Below are positions 48,998 through 59,229 of a stretch of DNA of 64,000 bases, piece after piece. This stretch comes from Gracilaria domingensis (lineage: Eukaryota > Rhodophyta > Florideophyceae > Gracilariales > Gracilariaceae), in the NCBI GenBank assembly GCA_022539475.1, contig VCMS01000095.1, forward strand, positions 62,001 to 126,000, written 5' to 3'. Below the pieces are notes generated by a model. It made no database searches, was not told the origin of the DNA, and saw only the letters and a list, made by a program, of their open reading frames with translations. The position numbers and the translations under genes were made by a program. Every line of letters begins with the position of its first letter. Positions within the stretch are counted from its first letter, which is position 1.

Positions 48998-50687
48998 TGC
49001 TTTTTGCAGTTCATGTCTTCTGCTTGGTTATATGCGTGGTCATATATCCGTACTCTGTTCGAATACTTGAGATGCGATTCTTGAGAGGATCCATTGAAGA
49101 TACCTCTGTCAATGACCCATGACCTATGTCGCGCGACTCGCGAGTGTGGGGGGACGCTTTTAATCATTTCCGCGAAGCTGTTTACAGGTACAGCACTGCG
49201 CATGACGTGAAATGGCTCTTTGTATGAAAGGGGCGATATGGTTAATAAGATTACTCCTATACCAGTAATCTATAATCTGTTGGGATAGTTATGTATTTCT
49301 GAGAAGAATGTCGGGACAGGAGAGTGGCAAAGGCTCTAAAGGTTGGGGTGTGACTAGGAATGGGGGGGTCTCCTGTGTGTGTGCATGGTGAAAGAAGTGA
49401 AACGCAACGCCTGGAGAGCACTCATGGATTTCGGTGGTCTCAAGACAGGCTCTTTTTCTCTCATCAAGAGTTCGGTCTCGACATTCGTCCTCACGGGCGT
49501 GAAGATGGTCGTTCGTTCTCGCTGCCCGTCATAATGCATAGATCCTGATCACTAATTGAACCACGTGAGTACTACTGTAGTTACAAACTCTTTCTTGGCA
49601 CTGTACTGTACCTCATGGTTGGTGATGAATTAGGGTCTGATGATGCCTAAGCATCTCCTTATTCCAAGGCTCCTCCACTTCCACGGGATGCAATAGATTT
49701 TATCTGTGAATCCGTCACAGAATCAAGTGCAGGTATCTTTGCTTTCTCAAGACTGTCATATTTTGGTTGCCTCGTTGACAAATACGGAACCGGTTCCAGA
49801 GCCATTAAAAGTAGGCTCGCTGCACACTCATGATGGACTCAAAACATGCTGTGCTTCGCTCACCTTTTACGAGTTTTGTTTGGAACGGTCTTGCAAGAAA
49901 GTGTTTGAAACACGAATACAAGGGCACTCCTATCTCTTTGAACAAACAAATCACTGATTCCGAATCAGAGTCGTAGAACAAACTGCAATATATCTCATTC
50001 CTTTCGGAGCAACTATGTCTTTTCGTCGTGGCCACCAATCGTATTCTTAGACTGATTGGGGCATACATTTTCTCTCCGAAGAAAGTCCAAAGAGTTCTTT
50101 CTCTCATCATCTAATGATATGGGAGTTTGATACATTATTTACTTTCGCTCGTTCTCCCACAAGTGCAGTGAGTTATTGATGTACTTTGCTCACGCGCCCT
50201 CTGCGGAGCTGGGTCATCTTGTGAGGGAAAGTTCGTTGCAACAGATCAGCACTTAGTGTAATTAATCAATGAGAGGTCTGCAGTTGTCTACGCGAACAGA
50301 GAAGAAAGAGCGTTCTATTTTCGAGCAGAAAGTGGAGAGAGGAGGAGGGTCGTTGTCAATTCTACAGGGTCTCCCTCTGCATCTTCTCGTATGTGGTCAT
50401 CGTCTACTTGATTCTAGGTCTTGGTAGAACTTTAGTGAGTTATCTCTCGCTAGGAAAGTACTGAGTACAAGCTGAAACAAGAGTCTTGGAAAGCAATGAG
50501 TAGAGCATTACGTTTGGGCATTCTGATTTGATCGTGTTCTTCTTCGGACCCCTTCTGTTGGCCGGTCCGTGTTTTGTAAGATTTAGTATCTTCTGAAACT
50601 GAGAGACGTGACGAACTCGCGTAGAAGCTAAAGAAACCCCGCGACGTCGGGTTCCCAGAATGGTGCTAGCTAGAAGTTAATAGATGT
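48998..50687. other. Gene-free region
   Basis: About 1.7 kb between the UBAC2 end (+) and the SAC phosphatase end (-). Only short frames without motifs. A GGGGGG run occurs near 49363. Confidence 0.4.
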
Positions 50688-53600
50688 CTACAAGTCAAGA
50701 AGGGACTGCTCCAACCCGCGCCCTTTTGTCTTCTCCCTTGGTCTCCCTGTGCCTCCAGCAGCATTTCCAAACTGTGCCCAATCACCCCCACCCGTTTCCG
50801 TGCTATTTCCTTTACCACTTTTCTGCCTCGCCAAACCATTTAAAAGCATGTCAACACCATCACCTACATGTTTCGGAGCGTTGCTAACCTGTGCGCCTCG
50901 GCTCAAGCTGCTCTCTCCCGTCTTCTCTGCGCGTAGTCCTTCCAACAACAGATCTCCCCCATGTTGTATTGCATTCATACTATCGTTTGGAGAACCGTGC
51001 GTCATACGAGATGACGATGAACTAGAAGCTTTCGGAAAGCCCTTGTCGAAATCCGCGAAAAGCTGATCCCCACCTTTGCTCGATGCATCCCTCTCAGATA
51101 CAACCGGAGTGCTTTGAGACACTCCTTCACCCCTTGCAGAAGCACTATCACGCAAACGCGAGACCCCCCAACCTTCGTCTCGTGCCTGCGGTTTCTCTTC
51201 AGCGCCCCAAAATTCTTCTGTTCTCGGTTGCGGCCCACTTCTCGACGATCTAGACGTACTATTAGATCCCTGATTCATAAGTGATGATAAGCGATTGACG
51301 ACAGACTTGATTTGTTTTGTACCCTTTCTTCTCGCGGCATCGAGCTTATCATTCATGTCGTCCATTTTCAGCTTCTGTTTTGACAAACTAGAAGAAGATA
51401 GATTCATTGCGAATGGAGCGCTTTGTGCCCTTTTTTGTCGGCTTTGAACAAGAGCATAAGCTCGAAGCTCATCAGTCCTGTCCTGATGAGGAACAGGTGG
51501 CAAACTGTTTCGGCTAGAATCCACTTCTGTGCGCTTCGACGAGCTGCTTGTAGCAACCTTGGCATCACTCATCCCCAAACGTTCCGAATCTTTTTCAATG
51601 CTGATCTGTCCCCGAAGCCGCCCGAATTCTACTCCAGCTAATCGACATGGTACGTCAAATTTCTTTTCCTTGTCCACACTGTATGATATAGGAATGACGA
51701 AATGACCAGCGGGTATTGGGTCCCCCAACGGCGCAATAGCCAATATTTGGCCAATTATGAAAGACTCGAGTATATCATTCTTGTCGCTGGGCATCATAGG
51801 TAATCGCAAAGTCTCTTTCCACTCCACATATGCCGAAAACTTTGTCGTCTGTTTTGTTGAAATTCCCTCCCATGTGGCGAGATCACAGAACAAAGCTATA
51901 GAGCAATTAACTTGGGAAGTTTGCTCTATACCAAGGGGCAGCCTTAGGCCTTCAGCCTTCAGTTGCCTTAAAACCACAACTGGTACTGTGATTTCATCTG
52001 TGACCCGCGGTCGGGAACGACTTTCCACAACTCCATCAGCTAAAATCAGAGCGGGTGATTTCTTGAACCCATGACCCGGATCTTTTGCATGGTGCAATCG
52101 ATCTTCATATCTTAGAGTCGGAAACGAGTTTCTTAGAACGGATACTCTGTTCTCCAAAGTGTAGCAAAACGATCCGTCCTTTAGTTCGGACCACCGCCCT
52201 GCGCTTTGACTTTGATGAGAGGTCACCGATCGCTCCCAACCCATGTCGCCCAGTTGACCCGCTAAAATGAAGTGATGAAACTGATTCGTCACATCAAAAG
52301 ATTGACGGCCAAGGTTCAAGGACGATAACGCCGAGTATACCTGAGAACGTCCACTCAAGTTTGCGCTAACGAAACAAAACGAGGTGCAACCAGCAGTTAG
52401 TGCTATTCCTGCTGCCCCCCCAGCAGCAAACACACCAGAAGACATTGTTACTGCCTCAGAGACTGTCATCACGGAAGCCGTAAGTCTCTTCGTCACAAGA
52501 ATGGCCAGCGCCGGGCCTCTTCGTGAAACAGCACAAGCACCAACCAAGACGTAGTCGGAGAAATCGACATCAAGGGGAACTGCCGCCAGACCATTGGAAC
52601 GGGCAGAAACATTTGTCTCAGGGATTACGAGAGCGACAATCTCATTCATCAGATCTTTCACCTCTGGATCGGGGGCGAGCCCCCAGTCCTTCATCAGATA
52701 TTCGCCCCCCTTCTTTCCTTGCATGACTCTAGCGCGAATGGGTGTCCCAGGGGGCACCAGCCCAGTTGCTGGGTTAGACCAGTTAATGAGGGCTCTTAGA
52801 AAATTCTCTCTCGCTGTCGTCCCTCCCTTGAACTGCAAGTCCAGGGGAGACGCGGTACATGGGTAGGAATGAGAAGGTTTGTACATCAAACGCAAACGCA
52901 CCGGTATCTTCTTGTCGGACGTCTTACGTTCTTCATACTTGCTCCATGATACAAGGTCATCTCGCGGGTATTGAAAGCATATCCCATCTGGTGTCGAGAC
53001 GTACATGAGATAATCGTAAAACTCTATCAAGACGGGCTGTTTGTCCCCTCCGGCATTCACGCGAAGGGCTTCGAAGGAATACCATAGCTTAGAGGTCAGG
53101 CTGTCACTCGACTTTCGGTCTATTTCGTCCCGATTTGCAGCCTTCGCAGGCATATCTTCATCGTTTCCTAACAACGGCTTTCGCAGAATGACATTTCCAC
53201 ACAAGATATCGATTACTTCCTGCCGACTCTCATCAACAAAGTTCTTGTAGTACATTCTCATGACGGATTTGACCCCATCACCAATGACACCCGTTGTGGA
53301 GCGCTTACCGGTCCTCGTAAAGTCAGTCTTCAACGCACCGGTACCGCTGTATTGCTTTGAAATGGCATCAGCGTTATCCCCCCATAAATGCTTGAATCTA
53401 TCTTCCGACTCGCTGTACAAACGTAGCGCCACGTTGTTCGATGTCTTCAACTCTCTCGAGAAAACCCTTCTAATTTGCATCGAAAGGACTTCATGTGCGA
53501 TGAGGGACTGTACAACGTTTGTTCGATCCAGGCAGTCGACGCAGTTCACTCGGAACACTCCGTCTTGTGATTGAAGCTCATGTAGATCATGGTCGCTTTC

Positions 53601-54908
53601 GTAAAAGCCATAGCTGTCGATATCCTGACGTATTTTGCCAAGAAGAATGGCAAGCCCACGCTCGTATTCCTTACCAGCGCAATGTTTATGGAAGTCAAAC
53701 GCTACTAATTTTGGTGATTTCTCCTTACCATAAGCTCGAAGATAGAGATCCATTTGACGTTCAAAAGCCTCAGCAAGAACGCTCTCGCTACCATTCAGGT
53801 CAACCAGACTGACGGAGCATACGCGTCCATACATATGCTTCAGAGTATCAAAATGCTCCGTAAAAGCGCTGCGACTCGCAAGAAGGGTAGCATCGAGCTC
53901 GGGGCTTGGCTTCGCTATACCATTATCTTGTCGCCAGAACACTGGCACACTGCCACGAATTAGAGAAAACGACGTGTATACATGACTGGTCTCTTCAGCC
54001 CAAACAAGCTGCTCTGTCTCTACAAAGTTCGCAACGTTGCCCAAGGCATCGGCACCTCTGGTAATATACCTCGTGCCCGCTCTGTGTCGTGAACGTCTCG
54101 AAATCAAAGTGGTTGTGAATTCCGCGCTGCCAGCGGCAAGAGCAGGAGTCTGGAATCTCATCACACTCGTACCGACAAACCCATATATAGTGCGCACAGC
54201 CCATGGCTTGCAGGCATGTGGTAGTCGATCAACCATGGGAAAGTTCCACCAGAAAGTGTGTTTGCTGTGATGACGTCCGTTTCGCTGAGACCTCAGGGTA
54301 AGATCCATAGAGGTCGAGTAATACACAGAACCGCCTTCGAGGATCTTTGTGACGGCAGACGCAACTTCTTTGTCATCTTTGGAAGGTAGTGCTTCTCCCA
54401 GTCGCACGAGGCGAATCTTTGAAACTGACATAATGGTACCGGAAGGATGGGCGCCGGCACGACGAGCCTGTATAGCAAGCACGACGAACAATGCAGAATG
54501 AAGCGGAAGAATACCCAAAAACGCTGCTGCTGCATCGGCGGGCAGAGCTGAATACGCGGCTGAAGACGGAATGCCAGCATGTTCCGGAGACGCGGCCTCA
54601 AAAGGAGGTTCGGGATTTAAGGGATCCACATCAGATGCGAACGGAAAAACAAGATAACGATGCGAATCTTTACGGGGGTCGTTTTTCACGGCAGACGTAA
54701 CTGGAGGCGGGGAAGGCAGGTCAAAGTCGATGAGATTTCTAGGAGCGGATGGTGTCGGACTTTGCTTTCGATGCACAGAGTTTGCGGCGTCGACGAGCGC
54801 GTTTCGGCTGGATGGGTCAGAACTTAGGGCGAAACTCAGGTCTTGAAGCACTAGACGATCCGGTAAATAGAGCACGCGCAGTCCGCGCGGAGGCAGTGCT
54901 GATGACAT
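50688..54908 (-). CDS. Large SAC-domain phosphoinositide phosphatase
   Basis: 1406 residues from the ATG at 54908, intronless. SAC enzymes remove phosphates from phosphoinositides on membranes. The SAC domain covers roughly 130-600: FLGILPLHSALFVVLAI, HTFWWNFPMVDRL, LISRRSRHRAGTRYITRG, VETEQLVWAEE, SFSLIRGSVPVFWRQ, and the catalytic CX5R loop VNCVDCLDRTNVVQ with Cys456 and Arg462. SAC domains of this length usually end near residue 650; the other 800 residues are unlike synaptojanin's 5-phosphatase and I see no second catalytic motif. The C-terminus is Ser-rich with a basic helix (DAARRKGTKQIKSVVNRL), repeated GGDLLLEGLR and GVDMLLNGLA units, and a final SLLDL resembling a clathrin-binding box, suggesting work on coated vesicles (inference). 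Confidence 0.9.
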   Translation of the reverse strand: MSSALPPRGLRVLYLPDRLVLQDLSFALSSDPSSRNALVDAANSVHRKQSPTPSAPRNLIDFDLPSPPPVTSAVKNDPRKDSHRYLVFPFASDVDPLNPEPPFEAASPEHAGIPSSAAYSALPADAAAAFLGILPLHSALFVVLAIQARRAGAHPSGTIMSVSKIRLVRLGEALPSKDDKEVASAVTKILEGGSVYYSTSMDLTLRSQRNGRHHSKHTFWWNFPMVDRLPHACKPWAVRTIYGFVGTSVMRFQTPALAAGSAEFTTTLISRRSRHRAGTRYITRGADALGNVANFVETEQLVWAEETSHVYTSFSLIRGSVPVFWRQDNGIAKPSPELDATLLASRSAFTEHFDTLKHMYGRVCSVSLVDLNGSESVLAEAFERQMDLYLRAYGKEKSPKLVAFDFHKHCAGKEYERGLAILLGKIRQDIDSYGFYESDHDLHELQSQDGVFRVNCVDCLDRTNVVQSLIAHEVLSMQIRRVFSRELKTSNNVALRLYSESEDRFKHLWGDNADAISKQYSGTGALKTDFTRTGKRSTTGVIGDGVKSVMRMYYKNFVDESRQEVIDILCGNVILRKPLLGNDEDMPAKAANRDEIDRKSSDSLTSKLWYSFEALRVNAGGDKQPVLIEFYDYLMYVSTPDGICFQYPRDDLVSWSKYEERKTSDKKIPVRLRLMYKPSHSYPCTASPLDLQFKGGTTARENFLRALINWSNPATGLVPPGTPIRARVMQGKKGGEYLMKDWGLAPDPEVKDLMNEIVALVIPETNVSARSNGLAAVPLDVDFSDYVLVGACAVSRRGPALAILVTKRLTASVMTVSEAVTMSSGVFAAGGAAGIALTAGCTSFCFVSANLSGRSQVYSALSSLNLGRQSFDVTNQFHHFILAGQLGDMGWERSVTSHQSQSAGRWSELKDGSFCYTLENRVSVLRNSFPTLRYEDRLHHAKDPGHGFKKSPALILADGVVESRSRPRVTDEITVPVVVLRQLKAEGLRLPLGIEQTSQVNCSIALFCDLATWEGISTKQTTKFSAYVEWKETLRLPMMPSDKNDILESFIIGQILAIAPLGDPIPAGHFVIPISYSVDKEKKFDVPCRLAGVEFGRLRGQISIEKDSERLGMSDAKVATSSSSKRTEVDSSRNSLPPVPHQDRTDELRAYALVQSRQKRAQSAPFAMNLSSSSLSKQKLKMDDMNDKLDAARRKGTKQIKSVVNRLSSLMNQGSNSTSRSSRSGPQPRTEEFWGAEEKPQARDEGWGVSRLRDSASARGEGVSQSTPVVSERDASSKGGDQLFADFDKGFPKASSSSSSRMTHGSPNDSMNAIQHGGDLLLEGLRAEKTGESSLSRGAQVSNAPKHVGDGVDMLLNGLARQKSGKGNSTETGGGDWAQFGNAAGGTGRPREKTKGRGLEQSLLDL

Positions 54909-55463
54909 TGCGCGGAAAGGGCGCGAAGGGAAGGAGAGTGGTGCCAAAGATACGGCCAGCACCGACGAAGGCGCTCGCTCGCCGGTGGGGTGAGTTATCT
55001 GGATGCGTCGCGGGCGGCCAAAGTGCTCAGAAAGCCATGGCGAGCCTCACTGCTCGGGTGGAGGAGTTAAGCAAAGGGCACGGCGTGTTGCACGGACGGC
55101 GGGGATGGGGGGGCAAGCTGGAGGGAGAGATATGCAAGCCGCCGCGCGCGCGTGAAGTTGACACTGTGAAGCCAACTGCCTGCAGCGCGCCGTTGGCATG
55201 CGGGTCGCGTCTGTCAGGCGTCTGTCTGGGGCACCGCTGCACACGTCACGAGTGGGCACAAGGCGCGCGCAGGCGCGTCGACGAGCCGCACGCGGCTGCC
55301 AGGTGGTGTGCCGGCCCTCGTTGCGCCGCGTTGATTGGCCGCATCCAAACGACGGGCGTTCTTCCATTTCGCGCCGTGGTGGCGACGGTGGGCGGGAGCA
55401 CTTCGTCGGCTCCACCTGCCCTTCGAGGATCCGTCGCCGTCGGGCTTCCCTCTCTCCGCAGCG
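54909..55463. promoter_or_regulatory. GC-rich divergent promoter, SAC / HAD
   Basis: 555 bp between divergent ATG codons, GC-rich; open frames on both strands are unsupported. Confidence 0.5.
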
Positions 55464-56120
55464 ATGATAACGCCCTCGCTCACGCTTGAGCACGTCAAGC
55501 GCCGCATAGACGGCGCTTCCGCTGTCATATTCGATAACGATGGCACACTGGTCGATTCCATGCCTGTGCACATGATTGCCTGGCAAAAGGCCCTGGCTCA
55601 GCACGGGCTGTCATTCCCCGAGCACAAGTTCTACGCCATGGCAGGTATGCCGGCGTCGGAAATCATTCCGCGCCTGGCGGGCGAGCAAAATGTATCTCAT
55701 GTAAGCACTGAAAGCGTTCTCAAAGCGCGCATGCAAACATTGCCACAACTCTTGCAGACAGTCAAGCCAGTTTCGATTGTGATGGAATTACTGCATTACG
55801 CCCGACAAAAGGGTTTGCCGATTGCCGTCGCTAGCGGTGGCGAGAGGGAAGATGTTTTGACATCTTTGCGATACTCTGATATTAATGTATCACATTTTGG
55901 TGCCGTTGTGACCGCCGAGGACGTGAGTCGAGGCAAACCACACCCAGAAACCTTTCTTACTGCTGCAGAGAGGCTCGGAGTAAATCCTTCTGATTGTATT
56001 GGCTTTGAAGATGCTGATAAAGGTATGCAGGCATTGCACAATGCAGGCATGGAAGCTGTTGACGTAAGGACCATTCATGGATATCCTTTACCTCAATGTC
56101 TTCGAGCCCCAGGCGAATAA
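55464..56120 (+). CDS. HAD-superfamily hydrolase, beta-phosphoglucomutase-like
   Basis: 218 residues from the ATG at 55464; an upstream in-frame TTG is ignored. Motif I is VIFDNDGTLVDSMPVH, with nucleophile and acid Asp in FDNDG. The cap domain follows (AMAGMPASEIIPRLAG), motif II is IAVASGG, motif III is the Lys in GKPHPETFL, and motif IV is IGFEDADKGMQAL. This is the HAD-IA layout of YqaB/beta-phosphoglucomutase-type sugar-phosphate phosphatases. The substrate is probably a small sugar phosphate. No targeting peptide. Divergent from the SAC phosphatase. Confidence 0.88.
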   Translation: MITPSLTLEHVKRRIDGASAVIFDNDGTLVDSMPVHMIAWQKALAQHGLSFPEHKFYAMAGMPASEIIPRLAGEQNVSHVSTESVLKARMQTLPQLLQTVKPVSIVMELLHYARQKGLPIAVASGGEREDVLTSLRYSDINVSHFGAVVTAEDVSRGKPHPETFLTAAERLGVNPSDCIGFEDADKGMQALHNAGMEAVDVRTIHGYPLPQCLRAPGE

Positions 56121-56175
56121 TGCCCGACTTGTTATCTGTGTGTAACATGATGCTTCTGTGGCTCCCTGGTCTCAT

Positions 56176-56205
56176 AAGTACAAGTACAAGTACGAGTACG
56201 AGTAC
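56176..56205. repeat. RAGTAC hexamer tandem repeat (5 copies)
   Basis: Three AAGTAC followed by two GAGTAC units, about 55 bp past the HAD stop. Confidence 0.9.
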
Positions 56206-56405
56206 GATTAGTCGAAGCTGCTTCTGTACATTAAAACTGTTCTTCGCTTTAGGAAGCACTGTCTTCGAATTTGAGCCATGAACAACGTCGTACCATGTTG
56301 CAGTGCATTCAAAAGAACGAGGACGATGGTCAGCAATATGTACAGGAATGACGACAAAAAATGTACATGCTCGTTTCCTCTTCGCATGCGTCACGCTGCG
56401 AATGT

Positions 56406-56441
56406 ACAACGGGCCCAGGGATGAGGCCTGGGCCCCATTGT
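56406..56441. repeat. GC-rich hairpin
   Basis: GGGCCCAGG (56411-56419) pairs with CCTGGGCCC (56427-56435) over a 7-nt loop; flanking ACAA and TTGT extend the stem with a small internal mismatch. Confidence 0.75.
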
Positions 56442-56540
56442 AAGTCACAGTGTAAGTGTCTTACTAAGATACCGAAGGTAGACGTTGCAGGTCTGCGTGG
56501 AAATTTCCGCCCAGACCTCCTACTGGAATGCATCTGTGAG

Positions 56541-56555
56541 GCTCACAGTGTGAGC
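56541..56555. repeat. Short perfect palindrome
   Basis: GCTCACA-G-TGTGAGC, 7-bp arms around one base. Confidence 0.7.
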
Positions 56556-56692
56556 TGTGTCACTAGCAACTCCGCAGAGAAATTTGCGGCCCCATAGGCA
56601 GACTCTTTTTCTTATCGTGCTCGCGCACCAATCATTCACCTACCTCCGTTCTCCAACCTTCAAGGCTCTTGTGATCATTAGTCCTGAACCCA

Positions 56693-57001
56693 ATGGCTTG
56701 GTCTCTGAAACAGACAAGTAGCAAGATATCAACCCCAGCCTTTGCTTGTCCCCCCGCTCTCATCTCAGCTCTTCTTCTTTCTGTGGTATCAAATCCCTTG
56801 ACAGCGGACTCTACTAGGCTACCGGCCGCGGACCAGTTTGAAAGTTTGCCAATGCCAAAAGACTCAACCCCGAACAGATCCGTCAGAGTGCCAGAGAGGG
56901 ATTTGCCGAATCCTGATCTCTTTCGCGGTTCGGACCTCGAGCGGATGCTCAAAGAGCAGGCCATGCCAAGGGATTTTCAGCCCCGAGATCACGGAAAATA
57001 A
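56693..57001 (+). CDS. Small hypothetical protein (102 residues), uncertain
   Basis: ATG-started frame of 102 codons. The product has a hydrophobic segment near 25-33 (PPALISALLLSVVSN) and a charged C-terminal part (VPERDLPNPDLFRG then LERMLKEQAMPRDFQP) that reads like a short folded or helical protein. No family recognised and no codon evidence strong enough to decide; a minus-strand frame overlaps it. Could be a chance frame. Confidence 0.3.
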   Translation: MAWSLKQTSSKISTPAFACPPALISALLLSVVSNPLTADSTRLPAADQFESLPMPKDSTPNRSVRVPERDLPNPDLFRGSDLERMLKEQAMPRDFQPRDHGK

Positions 57002-57427
57002 GGCTCAATTCATTTGAGATGAAGATAGTTTGCTTTTTGTACTTAAGAACCATGAGCTTGGCTTGCAGAGTGGCAAAGGCTTGAAACATGATTGAACCCA
57101 TTGCTACTGCGTGATACTATGGATAAAACTAGACATCGGGGGCGGATTCGGACCGAAATGTGTGTCGGTACATATGTGAACATGAGAGCGAAAAGAGTCA
57201 GACTCACCTCTTGTTCTGCTCTTGTAAACTAATATTAATTCGTGACAACCTGACATGCGAAACAACGTCCATGGGGATCTCTTTGACTGCGGTCCTTGTA
57301 GGATTGCACAACAAACATTTCTCAGTTTTCTCGATACATGATGTATAATCCCAATGCACAGGGGCATGCTCATGATCATGAAGTGCCGTAGACACGCCCT
57401 CGCAGGATTTTTCTAGCACTAATTGAC

Positions 57428-57820
57428 ATGGCAAGTCTGCTACACGTACCATCGTTATTAGAATCTGGGAGCACCTTTCGCAGGTTGAGCGGAGTAGCTG
57501 CGCACAAGCGACAGGCAGAGCGACGTTTGTCTCTCACTGCTGAGCTGAATCACATTCCAGCGAAACGCCCGCGGTCGGAAACACCTAAGATATCTAATAT
57601 TTCTCATCGTAGTCCAGTAAGTGTAGTACGGCTACTTCGTTGTGGTCAGTGGTTGCGATGTAGAGGTATAATAGGTCGTTGGGTCTTGAGCAAACCCACG
57701 CGTAGGAGCGGAATTAGCTCTACCGTTTCCATAAATGAGAGAGAGATCACATTCCAGAATACGTACAGAGTAAGCTTCGCCGATTTCAAAGAGGAAGTCA
57801 TGGAACATTCATCTCTCTGA
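57428..57820 (+). CDS. Small hypothetical basic protein (130 residues), uncertain
   Basis: ATG-started frame. The first 60 residues look protein-like (SLLESGSTFRRLSGVAAHKR and a KRPRSE nuclear-signal-like motif). A GTAAGT donor-like sequence at 57619-57624, in frame after SHRSP, suggests the frame may be interrupted by an intron and the remainder as written may be wrong. No family recognised. Confidence 0.3.
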   Translation: MASLLHVPSLLESGSTFRRLSGVAAHKRQAERRLSLTAELNHIPAKRPRSETPKISNISHRSPVSVVRLLRCGQWLRCRGIIGRWVLSKPTRRSGISSTVSINEREITFQNTYRVSFADFKEEVMEHSSL

Positions 57821-58176
57821 TCACAACGGTATCCAATGGACCTTTGCCATTTTATCTTTAGATATGCTCGTGGGTAGCCTTTATCCATACTCGAAGAAAA
57901 CGTTATGGTTTGAAACGTTTCAACATAACGGCGATGTGATTTATACCAGTCGATGATAACATCATGGTAGTATGAGAACATCATGATGATGGGCCTCGTG
58001 AGGAAGAGGCGGAGCGCAGGTCTACGGAAATGTCAGTATACGTGTACCGTGGTACGTGCAGCGATTCGCCAGTGAACGTGCGGTGAACAGTGAACAGGGT
58101 GCAGGGCTGAACATCATTCAGACTGGATGCGCTGTCAAGAACAGTTTGCATATGTGGGATGGACCACTCTTTAGAG

Positions 58177-58223
58177 TAAAATCTCGTCAACAACCACCCC
58201 GGATGGTTGTTGACGAGATTTTA
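58177..58223. repeat. Perfect 20-bp inverted repeat, 7-nt loop
   Basis: Left arm 58177-58196 (TAAAATCTCGTCAACAACCA) is exactly complementary to 58204-58223, loop CCCCGGA. Confidence 0.93.
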
Positions 58224-58240
58224 AAGCAGTTGTGGGATCA

Positions 58241-58261
58241 ACAGTGTTGATTCAACACTGT
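58241..58261. repeat. Perfect 21-nt palindrome
   Basis: ACAGTGTTGA-T-TCAACACTGT, 10-bp arms, 17 bp after the preceding hairpin. Confidence 0.9.
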
Positions 58262-59229
58262 GCAGCGTATGGAGTTGCAGGAAAAAGGACAGGGAAGCGG
58301 CAATGCGATTTACATTGCTTTTGCAGATTTGATAAGGCAACCGGTGATATTGCAAGTAGATATGACAACTTCCCATTCATTCATGTTCCTTCTCACGACG
58401 CGTCCCCGCAAGCATTTTGACCATGTCTGTCTCGCATTTCCGCGTTTCAATAGCAGATTTCGCCGTTCGCCAGCGCTTAGAAGCTTCTTTGCTATGCGGA
58501 CATGATGCTCATATGGAAAGGAGCAAAAGAAGTTGTATCCTTGAAGGGAAAGTCTTGGTTCGCAAAATGTCCTTTGAGATTGTGCGCTGAACATAAACTT
58601 TGTGTATCTGGTATTTAAGATAACCTTAAAAATCAACACCATCGGTTGCGTCGACGTTGGTGTTGGTGTTGCCGGGCCGGCATATCGGATCATACGACCC
58701 ACCTGTTTTATCTTTCGTATCAAAATGACGTACAACATCAACGTAGGGCGTCACGCAGTGTCACTCATCCCCGATGGCACCTCAGTGCCACTGGATCAGC
58801 ACTGGATAGCACAGCCGTGGCGGTGCACGGCACACTCTCCATCCCCATCCTTGATCCGCCGCCACGCCCCATCGTGATCACCTGTCGATCACAATGTGAT
58901 GATCACCGTCCGTGCGCCGCGCTGGCATTGCGCTCATCTCACCCGTCCCTCTTCCCAACGCGCCTTTCACGTCCGGCGCCGCGAATATCATGCGCTTCGC
59001 CGTCAAGCATCAGTAAGTTGCGAACACATGTCACTCCCCCGTCACGCGCCAACTAGGCATTGCACGACAATCAACCCCGACTTCCCCAAGGCAGCATGGC
59101 TGCGCTCTGCGTGTTCGAGCGCGCGTTTGAACGCCTCATAAAACGCGCCCGTGGCGCCACGCGGCCTGATCGACCATTGTCTTGCTCCATCTCGCTCGAC
59201 ATTCTTTCTGCCCATCAATCTCTGTCAAA

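Larger units (their letters stand above)
56121..56692. other. Intergenic region with tandem hexamer and hairpins
   Basis: 3' flank of the HAD gene: RAGTAC hexamer array at 56176-56205, hairpins at 56406-56441 and 56541-56555. No gene supported. Confidence 0.5.
57821..59229. other. Intergenic region with two strong hairpins
   Basis: No gene supported between the small candidate and the proline-rich gene. Hairpins at 58177-58223 and 58241-58261. The final about 150 bp should hold the leader of the proline-rich gene. Confidence 0.5.
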
